A stretch of DNA of 64,000 nt from Symbiodinium natans. Taxonomy: Eukaryota; Sar; Dinophyceae; Suessiales; Symbiodiniaceae. This document shows, piece after piece, positions 53,116-63,935 of the stretch; positions within the stretch are counted from its first letter, which is position 1; the number at the start of each line of letters is the position of its first letter. A program made the translations under genes and the position numbers. The DNA is taken from assembly GCA_905221605.1 (NCBI GenBank), contig CAJNDS010002346.1, positions 186,001-250,000 on the forward strand. Reading direction: 5' to 3'. The notes under the pieces are model-generated. The model did no database searches. It was not told where the DNA came from and saw only the letters and a program-made list of their open reading frames with translations.

Positions 53116-53929
53116 TTTGTAGGGTTTAGGGTTTCGGATTCAGGTTTAGGAATTTGGGTTCCGGGTTTAGGGTTTAGGGCTTAGGATTTAGGAATTATCG
53201 GATTCAGGGTTTAGGATTTAGCTTGGGTTTAGAAAACTCAGGCTTTAGGATTTAGAGTTTACAGGATTCAGGGCTTATAGGCTTTTGATTCGAGGAGTCA
53301 GGGTTGATAGGGTTTAGGGTTTATGGGATTCAGGGTTTACGATTTAGGTTTATAGGACGTAGGGCTTATAGGGTGTCGGGCTCAGAATTTAGGGTTTTTT
53401 AGAACTTGGGGTTTAGGGTTTGGATTTTCCAAGGGATGATTTAGATAGCTTTTAGTATAAAATAAGCATGTAGGGCCTATGAGGGGATAGTATTAGCAAG
53501 CATTTTGGTTCCAGTCTTTGCGTATTTCGGGCTCGTATGAGGGGTGGCTGCCCTTAAGGTGTTTTGCATATTTTACTGTGTGTCAGGTAGAGAGATGGCT
53601 TAAGCCGGTGAACCGAACATCCCGAAATTGCTCCATGAACCCAAAAAACTAACCCGAAACCCTGAAACCCTATATCTTGAGCTGGGACATAAGGGCTTTG
53701 GTATAGGGTTGCGGGCTTTGGTGTGCAGGCTTTCGGGCTTAATACAACTTAAATTAGGGTTTAGGGTTTAGGGTTTAGGGTTTAGGGGTCTGAGGGTGTT
53801 TGGGGGCGCAGGGGCGACAGGGTTGAAAGCGAAAGGCCTACATTTGGTGTTCCCTGTGTACAGGAAGGCGGGTTTGAGGGCAAGCGGATGCTTTCAAGGC
53901 CCTGGGCCCTGGGCTTCTAAGGTGACTTT

Positions 53930-54195
53930 CGCCGGAATATACGTGCGAGTCGGCTGAAGGGTTTCAGTGGGCCGCTTGCAGCAAGTTCTGCAGCAGCTTC
54001 ACAGCAAGGCGTTACCCGAGCGAAAGGCGAAAGACACACGGACTCGGGAGTAGATTTTGCATACGTCTGAATAACACGAGTAGAAAACACAACATATCCC
54101 AAGCGCCGGCCTTGTAGAAAAAGGCTGCTTCGGATGTTCCAGACTGCAGCAGTTTGTTCGACCTGTGTTCTAAGAAGCTGAAACTGGGGGAGGTG
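53930..54195 (-). CDS. Possible exon, two frames open
   Basis: Both RTQVEQTAAVWNIRSSLFLQ and LEHRSNKLLQSGTSEAAFFY frames run through this island. It is probably coding, but the frame cannot be chosen. Confidence 0.3.
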
Positions 54196-54354
54196 GGGTG
54201 GGGTGCGGGGGGGGGGGGGCGGCTTGTCAAGAAACTGAAGCGGGGCGCTGGAAAGTTGGGCACCTGAATTGGGATTTCGTATGATCAAGCGTCCCCCTAC
54301 AGTTGACCCTGAACCCTAAACCCTAAACCCACAACCCAAAATGTTGAAACTAGC

Positions 54355-54490
54355 TTAAACCAAGCTTGACGTTCGTTAAACAGCTTCCTTCGGCAGCCAA
54401 GCGTCAGCTGCAGCAAAACAGGTGAGCCCAGCTCATCGGAGATGTCGTCCCAGTGCAGAGAGGGGTCCGACTCCATCGGCCACCTCTACA
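54355..54490 (-). CDS. Probable exon
   Basis: Reads MESDPSLHWDDISDELGSPV and LLQLTLGCRRKLFNERQA; may be a start exon. Confidence 0.45.
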
Positions 54491-54496
54491 GGCGAG

Positions 54497-54616
54497 TAGG
54501 GTTTAGGGTTTAGGGTTTAGGGTTTAGGGTTTAGGGTTTAGGGTTTAGGGTTTAGGGTTTAGGGTTTAGGGTTTAGGGTTTAGGGTTTAGGGTTTAGGGT
54601 TTAGGGTTTAGGGTTA
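54497..54616 (+). repeat. Interstitial telomeric tract (TTTAGGG)17
   Basis: Longest near-perfect tract in the window, immediately upstream (coding sense) of the exon at 54490-54355. Confidence 0.95.
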
Positions 54617-55272
54617 GGTCAGTACCATACTCCCCTTAGAACCCTAGTAAAAAAAAAACAACATGTTTCATATTCCCTCGGGCTTTATGTAAATAAACAG
54701 TACACAATAATTCCTAAGGGGGCTGTAGAAGAAAGGCAAGAGATGATGGCCGAGCAAGGGGAGCGCATAGATTCGAATGCTCAGCCCAGAAGCAAGCTCT
54801 CAATGGGTATCGTAGTACCCCCTTATTATGATCCCTCTTAAGGACTGCTAGTATATGGGGGAACATCGCTTGGTACCCCCTTTTGAAGCCGCCCTGCCTT
54901 TCTGTCGCCAGGCCTTGAAGGCCGCACTTCAGTGTGATACGGACATGTACAGTGCCGGCGCCGCAACCGCAGGAGGGATGTCTGCGGCTGGAGCCCAATC
55001 GTCTTGCTGCAGAAGGAGGATTCGGGTTCAGGGTTTTGGTGTCATTTAGGACAGCCCAAATTTACGACAGTGCGTGAGAAGACACACCTGTTCCGGTGCT
55101 GGAGAGGCCTAGAAACATCAAAAAACGGTGCCCTTTGTGCTGAAAAGGATCCATAAGGAGTCCTCACTCGAATACGGGCCTACTCTGGGCGTTAATTTGT
55201 TGCAGAGCACCACAAAAAACTAAGCCTAAGCTCAACATCTCATCTTAACTTCCGAAGGGCGCTCTGAACCCT

Positions 55273-55560
55273 GTGAACCCTACAGCCTCAGGACAAGCTC
55301 AAGTGTCGAGGTTACTTTGGGCTGATGGAGACCTTCAGTCACACAGGGCTCAGGGTTTTGCGGCGTGGACTTCGAGAGCTCGGGAAGCCATCGGACTCAA
55401 ATCGCTAGAAGGTCGAAGCAAGAAGGCCTTAGACACGCTCGAGGCCAACGTCATGAGACCCTACGGTGCTGTAACGGTGCATTCCACGGCCTTGTGCTGG
55501 AATAAGGGTTGCTCCCAACCGCACATGCTGTTGGGAAATGACAAAAAATATCTCCCAAAC
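55273..55560 (+). CDS. Possible plus-strand ORF
   Basis: Unusually long open frame for this region on the plus strand: SGQAQVSRLLWADGDLQSHR, then GRSKKALDTLEANVMRPYGA. Its strand disagrees with every other confident exon, so it may be spurious. Confidence 0.25.
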
Positions 55561-55679
55561 CCTAAACCTTACTTAAACCTAAACCTTACGCCCTAGCCCT
55601 ACACCCTACACCCTAAACCCTACACCCGAAACCCTAAGCCCTAAACCCTAAGCGCGAGGGTGGCCCCACCCAGACTTCC

Positions 55680-55756
55680 CTGAGGCCATTGCGAGGCTCT
55701 TCCGGATTTTGTTCCTTAGTTGCAGCTGACACGAAGCAGCGCAGCAGCCACAGTAT
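55680..55756 (-). CDS. Probable exon
   Basis: Reads YCGCCAASCQLQLRNKIRKS and LAMAS. Confidence 0.35.
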
Positions 55757-55809
55757 AGTTACGGTTTAGAGGGTTTAGGGCTTAGGTTTAGGGTTGAGGC
55801 TTGAGGGAC

Positions 55810-55922
55810 ATACTGGTAACGAGCGTACCGTGGGGCTGACTACGACCTAAACGAGCTACCACGGGTTCTGAACGCACAGAGTCGTCGAGGCATAGCACCT
55901 TAGAACCCGACTGCAGAAACCA
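55810..55922 (-). CDS. Probable exon
   Basis: Reads FLQSGSKVLCLDDSVRSEPV and VARLGRSQPHGTLVT. Confidence 0.4.
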
Positions 55923-56109
55923 TCAACCCTGGACATAACCCGATAACACTTTCCAGGTTCAGGGGGTTAGGGCTAACTATAAACGCCTGCACCCTCGATT
56001 TCCTTGAAACCCCAAATTCGCAGACACATAAACCCTGTACCCGAAAACCGTCCCCGAAACGAGGCCGCTAGTTGGGATCTTTCTTTCAACTGTACCATCC
56101 CACACTAGG

Positions 56110-56262
56110 GTGGCCCTTTAGTTACTATTTGTTTAAGAACCCCATCAAAAATAAAAGAAATAGTCCCTATATATACACCAAAAAACTAAACAATCTTCTT
56201 CCGTATAAGGGTAATCTAGGGAACATTCTCAATCTTTTAGGGGTTCTTAAGCAAATCGAAGA
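56110..56262. mobile_element. MITE, TATTTGTTTAAGAACCCC family
   Basis: Ends ATTTGTTTAAGAACCCC and GGGGTTCTTAAGCAAAT. Relatives at 38432-38531 and 48845-48930. Confidence 0.75.
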
Positions 56263-56304
56263 CAAACTTCAAGCCCGGCGAAGCGCAATCTGACTGAAAT
56301 CCTC

Positions 56305-56416
56305 TGAAACCCTAAACCCTAAACCCTAAACCCTAAACCCTAAACCCTAAACCCTAAACCCTAAACCCTAAACCCTAAACCCTGAACCCTGAACCCTAAA
56401 CCCTAAACCCTAAACC
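56305..56416 (-). repeat. Interstitial telomeric tract
   Basis: About 15 CCCTAAA units with two CCCTGAA variants inside. Confidence 0.95.
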
Positions 56417-56699
56417 CAAACCCCTTTTTTCGGGGCAAATGCAAACAAAAGACCCGAAGTCTGCCCTGTCTTCGGCTTGGTGCTGAAGGGGGAGGGGGGG
56501 GGGGGGGTGTTCTTACCCTAAACCCTAAACCCTAAACCGTAAACCCTAAACCCTAGGGGTTTAGGCCCCCAGCCCCAATCCTACGACATAAGCATCTTTT
56601 TGCTTAAGGACCCCACCAACAAAAATGCAGACTAGTAATCAATATCTTGCAGGGCTCATAGTTAATCAATATCTTGCAGGGCTTATACTTTACTTAGCC

Positions 56700-56800
56700 A
56701 AATTGTAGCGAAGCGTTCAGCTGGGCGGCAGTGCTTTCATGTCTGTGTCCGGGTGGCCTCGTTGCGAGAGGGGGAGATCCAAGCTCAGCGAGGAGCCCTA
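56700..56800 (-). CDS. Probable exon
   Basis: Reads LLAELGSPPLATRPPGHRHE and STAAQLNASLQFG. Confidence 0.4.
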
Positions 56801-56964
56801 ATTAGGGCTTGAGGGTATAGGGTTGTTTGGAGTTTAGGGTTTCCGGGTTTCGGGTTTCGGGTTTCAGGATGTTCCACCCCTAAACCCTAAACCCTAAACC
56901 CTGAACCCTGAACCCTGAACCCTGAACCCAGAACCCTGAACCCTGAACTCTGAACCCTGAACGC

Positions 56965-57055
56965 CTCGCTTAACGGACGTGTCGGGCCTCGGGCCCGCTG
57001 GCTTTCAGGTGCAGCTCGGGGGGGAAGGTGCCGGCTCACCAGGGCCGGGTCAGTG
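56965..57055 (-). CDS. Probable exon
   Basis: Reads TDPALVSRHLPPRAAPESQR and ARGPTRPLSEA. Confidence 0.35.
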
Positions 57056-57892
57056 GAGGTTTAGGCGTTTAGGGTTCAGGGTTCAGGGTTTAGGGTTTAG
57101 GGTTCCATAACATCGACAATGTCCACCTATGGTGTTCGTGGCTTTGGTGTTCAGCTTCCACACTGGAGCCAAGATGTGATGTTCAGCGCGCAAGAGTCTC
57201 ATAAGCTAAGGCTTGTTTTTTTGGGTTTAGGGTTTAGGGTTGAGGGTTCCCTAACATCGACATCAGGTGTTGCGGGTTTAGGGCTCCCTGATAAGGGATC
57301 CCCGGAGTTGAACAGGGAACCGGAGGCAGAGAATCGCAGTACTGCGCCAGAGGCAAAGCACTTGAGACAGCACAGCTGGCACCCTAAACCCCTAAACCCC
57401 AAATGGGGGCCTCTTATTGATCTCTCGTTAGTAGAGGAGGGTTGTGAAGAGGACCTTTCGCAAAGGACGTCCCTGAACCCAAACACCAGCCGTGGTATGC
57501 ATCAGCAAAACCCTATAAAACCTAAACCCTCAACCCTCAACCCTAAATCCCTAACCGTTTGGGGCTTAAGGTCTAGTTTGTGGGAAGGGGAGTTGCTTCA
57601 GGGCGCTGCGCCCTGCTCCTTCTTGAACCTCATGGGGGCCTAAACCCTAAACCCTAAACCCTGAACCCTAAACCCTAAACCCTAAACCCTAAACCCTAAA
57701 CCCTAAACCCGAAAGCCAAACCCTAGGGTCTGCAGGCTTGGGTCTTGGCTGGCTCCTTGGCTTTCAGGGTTTTGAGGTTTGGGGGTTTAGGGCTTAAGGG
57801 TACAAGGCTTCGAAACCCTAGCCCTAAACCCTAAACCCTAAACCCTAAACCCTAAACCCTAAACCCTAAACCCTACACCCTAAACCCTAAAC

Positions 57893-57980
57893 ACCTGGGG
57901 GCGCACATTCTTTGGTCGCACGACGCTTGCAGCGTGTGCCAGTGTCTCTGCACCTGTGTTGGGAGGCCAGAAGCCGTCAG
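57893..57980 (-). CDS. Probable exon
   Basis: Reads DGFWPPNTGAETLAHAASVV and RPKNVRPQ. Confidence 0.4.
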
Positions 57981-58195
57981 GGGGGTTTATGGTTTAGGGT
58001 TTAGGGTTCAGGGCATTGACTAGGTACGCTGAGCCGAAGCTCACAGGGCCGTTACCAAATTGGCGATTCCTCAGGAAGCACCTAGACCCTTAATTGTTCC
58101 AAGGGAACAATGGACCATCTCAGCCCACCACCCCTCCTAACCGAGATGTATACAACCCCAAAGCCCCCAAGCCCCTATCAAGCCCTCTAAACCCA

Positions 58196-58330
58196 AACCC
58201 TAAAACCCTAAAACCCTAAAACCCTAAAACCCAAAAAACCCAAAAACCCAAAAACCCAAAAACCCAAAAACCCAAAAACCCAAAAACCCAAAAACCCTAA
58301 AACCCTAAAACCCTAAAACCCTGAACCCTA
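58196..58330 (-). repeat. CCCAAAAA / CCCTAAAA variant array
   Basis: A block of CCCTAAAA units surrounds about eight CCCAAAAA units. Confidence 0.9.
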
Positions 58331-58419
58331 AAACCCTGAACCCTAAACACTAAACTCTAAACCCCATACTAAGCCCGTCAAGCCCCCAAAACACTTAAAA
58401 CAAAAAAATGCCCCGAGTA

Positions 58420-58525
58420 ACGGCTTCTGGCGACCCCCCAGTCTCCACGACTCACGCTGGCCTTTGGGCTTGGTTTCAAGCCAAGATGTGATTGTTAGCC
58501 AGGCTGACCAAGCTTCAGCTCTTTA
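58420..58525 (-). CDS. Probable exon
   Basis: Reads AEAWSAWLTITSWLETKPKG and QRESWRLGGRQKP. Confidence 0.4.
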
Positions 58526-59189
58526 ACGGCTTTCAAGGTTTTTCCCTAAGCCCTGAACCCTAAACAGCTCTTTAAAGGCTTCTAAGGCTTCTTTCCCGTG
58601 GAATTGAGTGTCTGGGTTTCTGTTGTGGGTTTTTGTCGGGGGTGTCAGGGCCAAGGGCCCCTAAACCCTAAACCCTAAACCCTAAACCCTGGGGTTGGGG
58701 TTTGGGTTGAGGGTTTCAGCAGGGGAGGAGCACGCAACCTCTTGATAAGTTAAGGGCTTAACGTTTAGGGTTTAGGGTTTGGGGCCTCATGCTTGTGCGC
58801 TGCTCCATATGAAGAATGAGGGGCTCTTGTGGGACCTCTTTGCAGGTGTGATCCTGCTAGATTTCCGAGGGAGGGGGGGGGCCTAAACCCTAAACCCTCA
58901 ACGCTAAACACCCCCAAGGACTCTAGGGAAGCTGTTCAGCAACAGGTTGTACTTAGCTCTGTGATGGCCTGCTTCATGGTCTGCCAATGTAAAGACAGAG
59001 AGACAGCCTCACATGCCGAAGGCATCCAGCACAGCCTGCAGGGTCTAGGGTTTAGGGTTTAGGGTTTAGGGTTTAGGGTTTAGGGTTTGGGGTTTGGGGT
59101 TTGGGTTTGGGGTTTAGAGATTGGCTGGGTCGCTTTCGGCTTCGGGTCTGGTTTGCATGGCCTCTGAGGACCCCCACCCCCCGCTATGC

Positions 59190-59340
59190 TTCGCTGTTGG
59201 TTCGTAGGGAATGAGGGAACGAGGTACCCTATATCCCCCTATATATATATGTATATATATATATACATAATTATACATATATACCCGTTAAGGGAATATG
59301 TAGGGCACCTCATTCCCTCATTCCCTACTAACTGGGTGAG
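59190..59340. mobile_element. MITE, GTAGGGAATGAGGGAATGAG family
   Basis: Inverted arms at about 59204-59231 and 59302-59328 with a TA-rich loop; the outer left end CTTCGCTGTTGG matches the introner at 20564. Related copies near 6716-6800 and 7102-7190. Confidence 0.75.
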
Positions 59341-59555
59341 TTGATAAAATAGGAGGGCTCTCCCTCATGCTTTGTAGCCCAGTGGCCCTTCAGTAACCAT
59401 CGTACAGTAACCTAAGGGTCTCATCTTTCTAGCTGGCTACTTCTTTGTTGTAGCGGAACCCACATAGGATTCAGGGTTTAGGGTTTAGGGTTTCGGGTTT
59501 AGGGTAACGCCCAACGTCCCGCCCGATCCTGTAGGTGCTCACCCGAAACTCTCTT

Positions 59556-59728
59556 TACTCTTTACCTACAGTCTTATAGGGGTTTACGAAGATAGGGGAG
59601 CCCTGAATATAGACCCGCGAAGAGTGGGGATCCCTTAAACTAAGGGCCCCAAGAAGGTACCCCTAATTTCGGAAAACCCCTTATGGGTTATACCTACGAA
59701 AACAAGGGTTAGTCACTACTAGACTGTG
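59556..59728. mobile_element. Nested MITEs
   Basis: An element with ends GGGGTTTACGAA and TTCGGAAAACCCC (59573-59688) sits inside another with arms CTTTACCTACAGTCTTA and GGTTATACCTAC...ACTGTGGGCAAA. Confidence 0.65.
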
Positions 59729-59799
59729 GGCAAACAGAACCCCAAACACTAAACCTAAACCCTAAACCCTAAACCCTATAAACCCTAAACCCTAAACCC

Positions 59800-59880
59800 T
59801 TAGGGTCACTGAGGAATGAAGACCCAAGGAACCTGCTGCTGCTCGCTGATTTCTGCGCTTGGCGCGCTAGCTGCCTGGGG
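59800..59880 (-). CDS. Probable exon
   Basis: Reads YQAPQAASAPSAEISEQQQV and PWVFIPQ. Confidence 0.35.
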
Positions 59881-60084
59881 AGCCTGGTACCGGGGAGGGG
59901 CGGGGAGGGGGGGTTAGGGTTTAGGGTTTAGGGTTTAGGGTTCAGGGTTCAGGGTTCAGGGTTCAGGGTTCAGGGTTTAGGGTTTAGGGTTTAGGTTTTG
60001 GGGTTCAGGGTTGGGGTTTGGGGTTTAGGGTTTAGGATTCAGGGTATAGGTTGAAGGGCTTGAGAACTTGAGAAGGTTAGGGGT

Positions 60085-60399
60085 GGGCATGGATATGTGG
60101 AAGAGCGCGTGTTGGAGAAGCAGGTGGAGGCGGACCACGCCGATTCCCTTCTCACTGAGCTTGTCGAAGCGGTGCTGATTTGAGCTTTGTGCTGTGTCCA
60201 CAATTGCATCCCAGCAGTTTTCGCAGACGCCGGTTCTAGTGTACTCGCGGAGTCCTTCAGTGGAGTAGTGGGGCTTGTCTTGGCTGCTGCAGCAGATGCA
60301 GGTGCCGTTGGAAACGTGTTCTCCGATGTTGAACTGTTTTGCGAGGACTGTTTTGAGTTTGACTATGTCTGGTTTGTTGAGTACGCGCATTGTTTGCAT
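60085..60399 (-). CDS. Cysteine-rich exon with paired CxxC motifs
   Basis: Long open exon starting MQTMRVLNKPDIVKLKTVLA. It contains CICC and, about 27 residues later, CENC, a spacing compatible with a zinc-binding finger. Upstream and downstream exons not identified. The antisense frame is also open, but the cysteine pattern favours the minus strand. Confidence 0.5.
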
Positions 60400-60896
60400 G
60401 GTGCAGGCGTTTTGAGACGGAAACTGGTCGTGCGAGGAGTGTTTTAACTGCTGTGTTGCTGTGAGCCGAGGTTGATGCGGGGTTTTCTAGAGGGCGGGGG
60501 TTTTAGCGGGCTAGTAGGGGTTTCAGGGTTTGGGGGTTTAGGGTTTAGGGTTTAAGGTTTAGGGTTGCGGGTTCAGGGGTTAGGTGGCGTCTTGGTAGTG
60601 CAGTATCCACGTTAACAGAAGGGTACCCTTTTCGAGGTTGGACACTTTTGGGTTTCCAAGTATACAAGCTCACGCTCACGTGCGCCCTATCTTGGGAGTA
60701 ATTACACACTGCGCAGTCTCATATTGCCAAAAAAAAGCGCTGAATTCTTTATGATCTTGTAGCAGAAGAATGTGTACGTGTGAGTCTCTCGATCTCTGTG
60801 TCTCTCTCTCTCTCTCCATATATATATATATGTAAATGCATATGTATCTGCGTAGTCTACCAGTCTACCAAATGTGCACCCGTCTATGGAGTCACC

Positions 60897-60996
60897 TGCA
60901 TATGGTATGCAGGTCCCCCCGTACAGCCCCCATGAAGAGCCACCCTGAACGAAGTGGCCTGCGCGTAACCGTCGGCTCCTGTGGAGGGGTTATAGG
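60897..60996 (-). CDS. Probable exon
   Basis: Reads STGADGYAQATSFRVALHGG and CTGGPAYHMQ, then donor GTGA. Confidence 0.4.
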
Positions 60997-61784
60997 GTTC
61001 AAAACAGATTGTGGGGTTTACAGAATTCATAGGGTTTCGAGGGCTTATGAGTTTAGAGTATAGGAGAGGAGAGCTCGAGCCGGACTGAGTGTAGTTCATT
61101 GGGGGATCTTGTGACAACCCTGTAAGTGGGGAGTTCCCTATAGTAAGGCACTTTGGGCCAAATTCTATCCCTAAACCCTAAACCCTCAACCCTATAAAGG
61201 ACCCCAGAAGGGAGCATCCTTCAGAGGACTACCTAAGGGCAGCAATAAGTGGCGTTCGGCTTCAAAGCTCGGCGTGCCTTTCAGTCATCGGCCACCAAGT
61301 TATATTCGCATATTCGCACTGTGGACACAGGGTTCAGGGCAGCGGGTCAGGTGGTTTAAATTGCGCAACCCAAACAAGCGTCTGTGTCTGAGAAAATGGG
61401 CGGGGCGCAGGTTTAGGGCTGAGGTCTAAAGCTAGGGTTTGGAATGGCGTCCCACTGGGGGCAGTTTCGGGCGAGCATAGATAGAGTTTCAGTCCGACAC
61501 CCTAAACCCCGTGAACCCTGTATATATCAGAATTCGAACATATAACCTTAAAACCCTGTAAATAACCTCTGACCTTCAACCCTCAGCCGGAAACCTGGAC
61601 CCTAAACCCAAAACGTGAACCTTCCATGCGAAGTTAGTGGCATTTCCGTTACCGTGACAGAACGGAGGCCCGCTTCGGGCTTAAGGCTTTATAGACTTCT
61701 TGCATGTGAGCGCCAGGTTGAGGGTGTAGGGTTGAGGCTTTGGGGTTTAGGGTGTAGGGTTTCGGATTTATGGTTTAGGGTCTC

Positions 61785-61870
61785 GGGGCAAGCAAGACCT
61801 CTGAAACGTTCTGACACCGACACCAGAAGCCACGGCCAGCCAATCAGACTGCGGAACAACCCCCTATAAG
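61785..61870 (-). CDS. Probable membrane exon
   Basis: Reads GLFRSLIGWPWLLVSVSERF and RGLACP. Confidence 0.4.
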
Positions 61871-61999
61871 AGCCCTCCAAACTCTGAAAACACAAATTGA
61901 CCGCCAAGCCTACGCCTGAACCGCCTCAAGCTCCCAAAAAGCCTGAACCCTAAACTCTTCACCCCCCCAACCTTCAAACCTACACCCTCAACCCTAGAA

Positions 62000-62100
62000 G
62001 CCCCAAACCCAAACCCCGAAACGGATTTCTGAGACCAGAGCCTGCGGGCGGGCTAAGTTTGCCCGGCACCTTCCGGTCGGAGCTTTTGAAAGGGGCTTTG
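62000..62100 (-). CDS. Probable exon
   Basis: Reads LQFKAPFKSSDRKVPGKLSP and PAGSGLRNPFR. Confidence 0.4.
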
Positions 62101-62189
62101 AACTGAAGAGTTGAGGGCATTTAGGGTTTAGGGTTTAGGGTTTTTAAGAGTTTGGGAGGAGGTTTGAGAGGTGTAGAGGGTTTGGATGT

Positions 62190-62427
62190 TTCGAGGCTTT
62201 AGAGGGTCTGTTGCGGGCGTCGGGCTTTTTGGGAGCTTCAGGCTGGCAGGGCCAGCTGGGCAGGGTGCAGAGCTAGGGTCGGCAGCATGGCCAACGGCAC
62301 GAGCGCGCAATGCCTTTCCGACGGCGATTTGTGTGCGATCCCAGTCACTGATTCCAAGTTCCCGGAAAGCATATTTCAATCCGGCCCTTGTCATATGAAG
62401 CACGCCGGTGATGGCAGCAACGGACAT
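62190..62427 (-). CDS. Probable exon of the right-edge gene
   Basis: Reads VAAITGVLHMTRAGLKYAFR, then ELGISDWDRTQIAVGKALRA. Follows the exon at 63046-62531 on the same strand. Confidence 0.45.
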
Positions 62428-62530
62428 CGTTTGGACACAGACGCCTCACATGCTGACGTACGGCTTACTGTGTGAAGAGCAGCTATATGGGTCATCAGCC
62501 AGCACCGGCAGAAACTAAACCTACTTGCGC

Positions 62531-63066
62531 TCAGCAATCTTGCGCGGCCATGCTCTCTGCCTCGGCTGGCATGCTGTTAGCCTCAACATCATCGAGAATA
62601 GCACTCAACTCGCCATCAAGCAGGAGAACTGGCGCGGTCACACTCAGCAGAACTGGCGTCATGAATCGGTTTAGGGCGAGTACAACAACCTCCTTCCGGA
62701 CATACGGATTTATAAGGCATTGTGGTGCACATGGCAAGCGAACGACATGTGACGCTTCCATCGCCACCACAGAACGCTTCAGCGCAAGGTCGGCAAACAG
62801 CAGCGCCGGCTCTGCCTGATCTTGAACGACTTCCGGTGAACTGGCACGACCTCCTGCCAATGCGGTCGCAACTCGATCCAAGATACCTGGCTGCAGCCCA
62901 CGTGTGGAGGAACAGTCTTCATCGGTCGCAGGGATGCCGTCATGCCGCTCGACGAGTTGCTCGTCTTCCCTCTCCATCTTCATGTGACGCGCAAACTCCT
63001 TCAGCACCAAGAAAATGCTGACTGCGGCAACTAGCTTGCTCAGCACTGCTGCTGCCCTCGGGCTAT
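62531..63066 (-). CDS. Exon of the right-edge gene, weakly membrane-like
   Basis: Open frame with hydrophobic ends (LVAAVSIFLVLKEFARHMKM and MTPVLLSVTAPVLLLDGELS). The FLVLKEFAR segment faintly resembles FFLLQEFDR of the duplicated TIR-like proteins. Splice sites to the neighbour at 63102 were not resolved. Ends at a stop at 62531. Confidence 0.5.
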
Positions 63067-63101
63067 CTCCGCTGGTGTGAAAGGTGGCAGTGGCTGTTCC
63101 G

Positions 63102-63935
63102 TCATGGTCGCGAGATTACCGTCTTGAGAAGTGGGGCGGCCTCGTAGGGATTGTGGACATGGTCATCTATTCCCAGAGAGTACTTCACCTTGATGTCCTG
63201 CGTATCTTCACAAACTTGAAGATGGCTTGACTCCGCATCCAGCTGATGCCTCCAAGCAACCTGGTGTACGCTATGCTCGGGCTCAAAGACTTGGCCCTTA
63301 CGACTCTTACGACTGTGCACCTTGGCCGCCAGGCAGCACTCTGAGCGAAGGAAGGGCAGCATACCCGGAGCATCAAGACTCACCACATCTCGGGGTGTAA
63401 GGTCGCAGCTGTCATGATACCCCACCCACCGGGTGGAGCGCAGTGCTTCGTGGAAGAGGTCTCGCGCCAGTTGCATCAGCTGTGACAGAAGCCATCCGAC
63501 AACTTCGGGAAGATGTTGCTCTGCTCCATGAGTCTGAGGGAGGACAAGATCGGAGAAGTCGGCAAAACGCTGGCCATCAAGATTGCGAATTTCCTCATGT
63601 CTATCGCCGAGTGGCACACCACGATCTTCGGCAGCCAGCCACTGCACCAACATGACGAACAAGGTGCAGGCCATGTCATGCTTGCCAGCTGATGTCAAGA
63701 AGACCTGCAAGAATTTGGGCACCTCAACCAGGCTCCACAACCGATCCCTGTCACCTTCGCTTTTGTCAAGCATCGCCCTGTCACGGAAGAGGACTTCCAA
63801 GTTCTTGCTGGACATGAGTCGGAGAACGCATGCTGCAAGAAGGCAGGTGATGCGCCTGTTGCGGCTAAGCTGGCGGTTCAGAGCTTCGTGAAGAAAATGA
63901 CAAATCGGTAGCTGATTGAAGGACAGCTGCTCCAC
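63102..63935 (-). CDS. Exon of the right-edge gene, hypothetical
   Basis: Longest unbroken minus-strand frame at the right end, 277 codons, soluble and helix-rich (CLLAACVLRLMSSKNLEVLF, then VEVPKFLQVFLTSAGKHDMA). No family recognised. It may continue upstream beyond the window; the ATG used is only the first in frame. Absence of telomeric tracts here contrasts with the rest of the window. Confidence 0.55.
   Translation of the reverse strand: MEQLSFNQLPICHFLHEALNRQLSRNRRITCLLAACVLRLMSSKNLEVLFRDRAMLDKSEGDRDRLWSLVEVPKFLQVFLTSAGKHDMACTLFVMLVQWLAAEDRGVPLGDRHEEIRNLDGQRFADFSDLVLPQTHGAEQHLPEVVGWLLSQLMQLARDLFHEALRSTRWVGYHDSCDLTPRDVVSLDAPGMLPFLRSECCLAAKVHSRKSRKGQVFEPEHSVHQVAWRHQLDAESSHLQVCEDTQDIKVKYSLGIDDHVHNPYEAAPLLKTVISRP

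Larger units (their letters stand above)
1..62150. repeat. Telomere-repeat-riddled domain
   Basis: Tracts of TTTAGGG or CCCTAAA of 2-17 units occur every few hundred bases in both orientations, separated by MITEs and exon islands. Stretches with no exon call (for example 1-2900, 18510-19090, 20740-21790, 31000-31900, 37500-38800, 44020-44660) contain only such tracts, inverted-repeat elements and unassigned sequence. Confidence 0.9.

Noticed and set aside
57119-57643. 174-codon plus-strand ORF
   Set aside because: Passes through two telomeric stretches and several PKPLNP-type peptides that are translations of CCCTAAACCC; minus-strand islands explain the region better.
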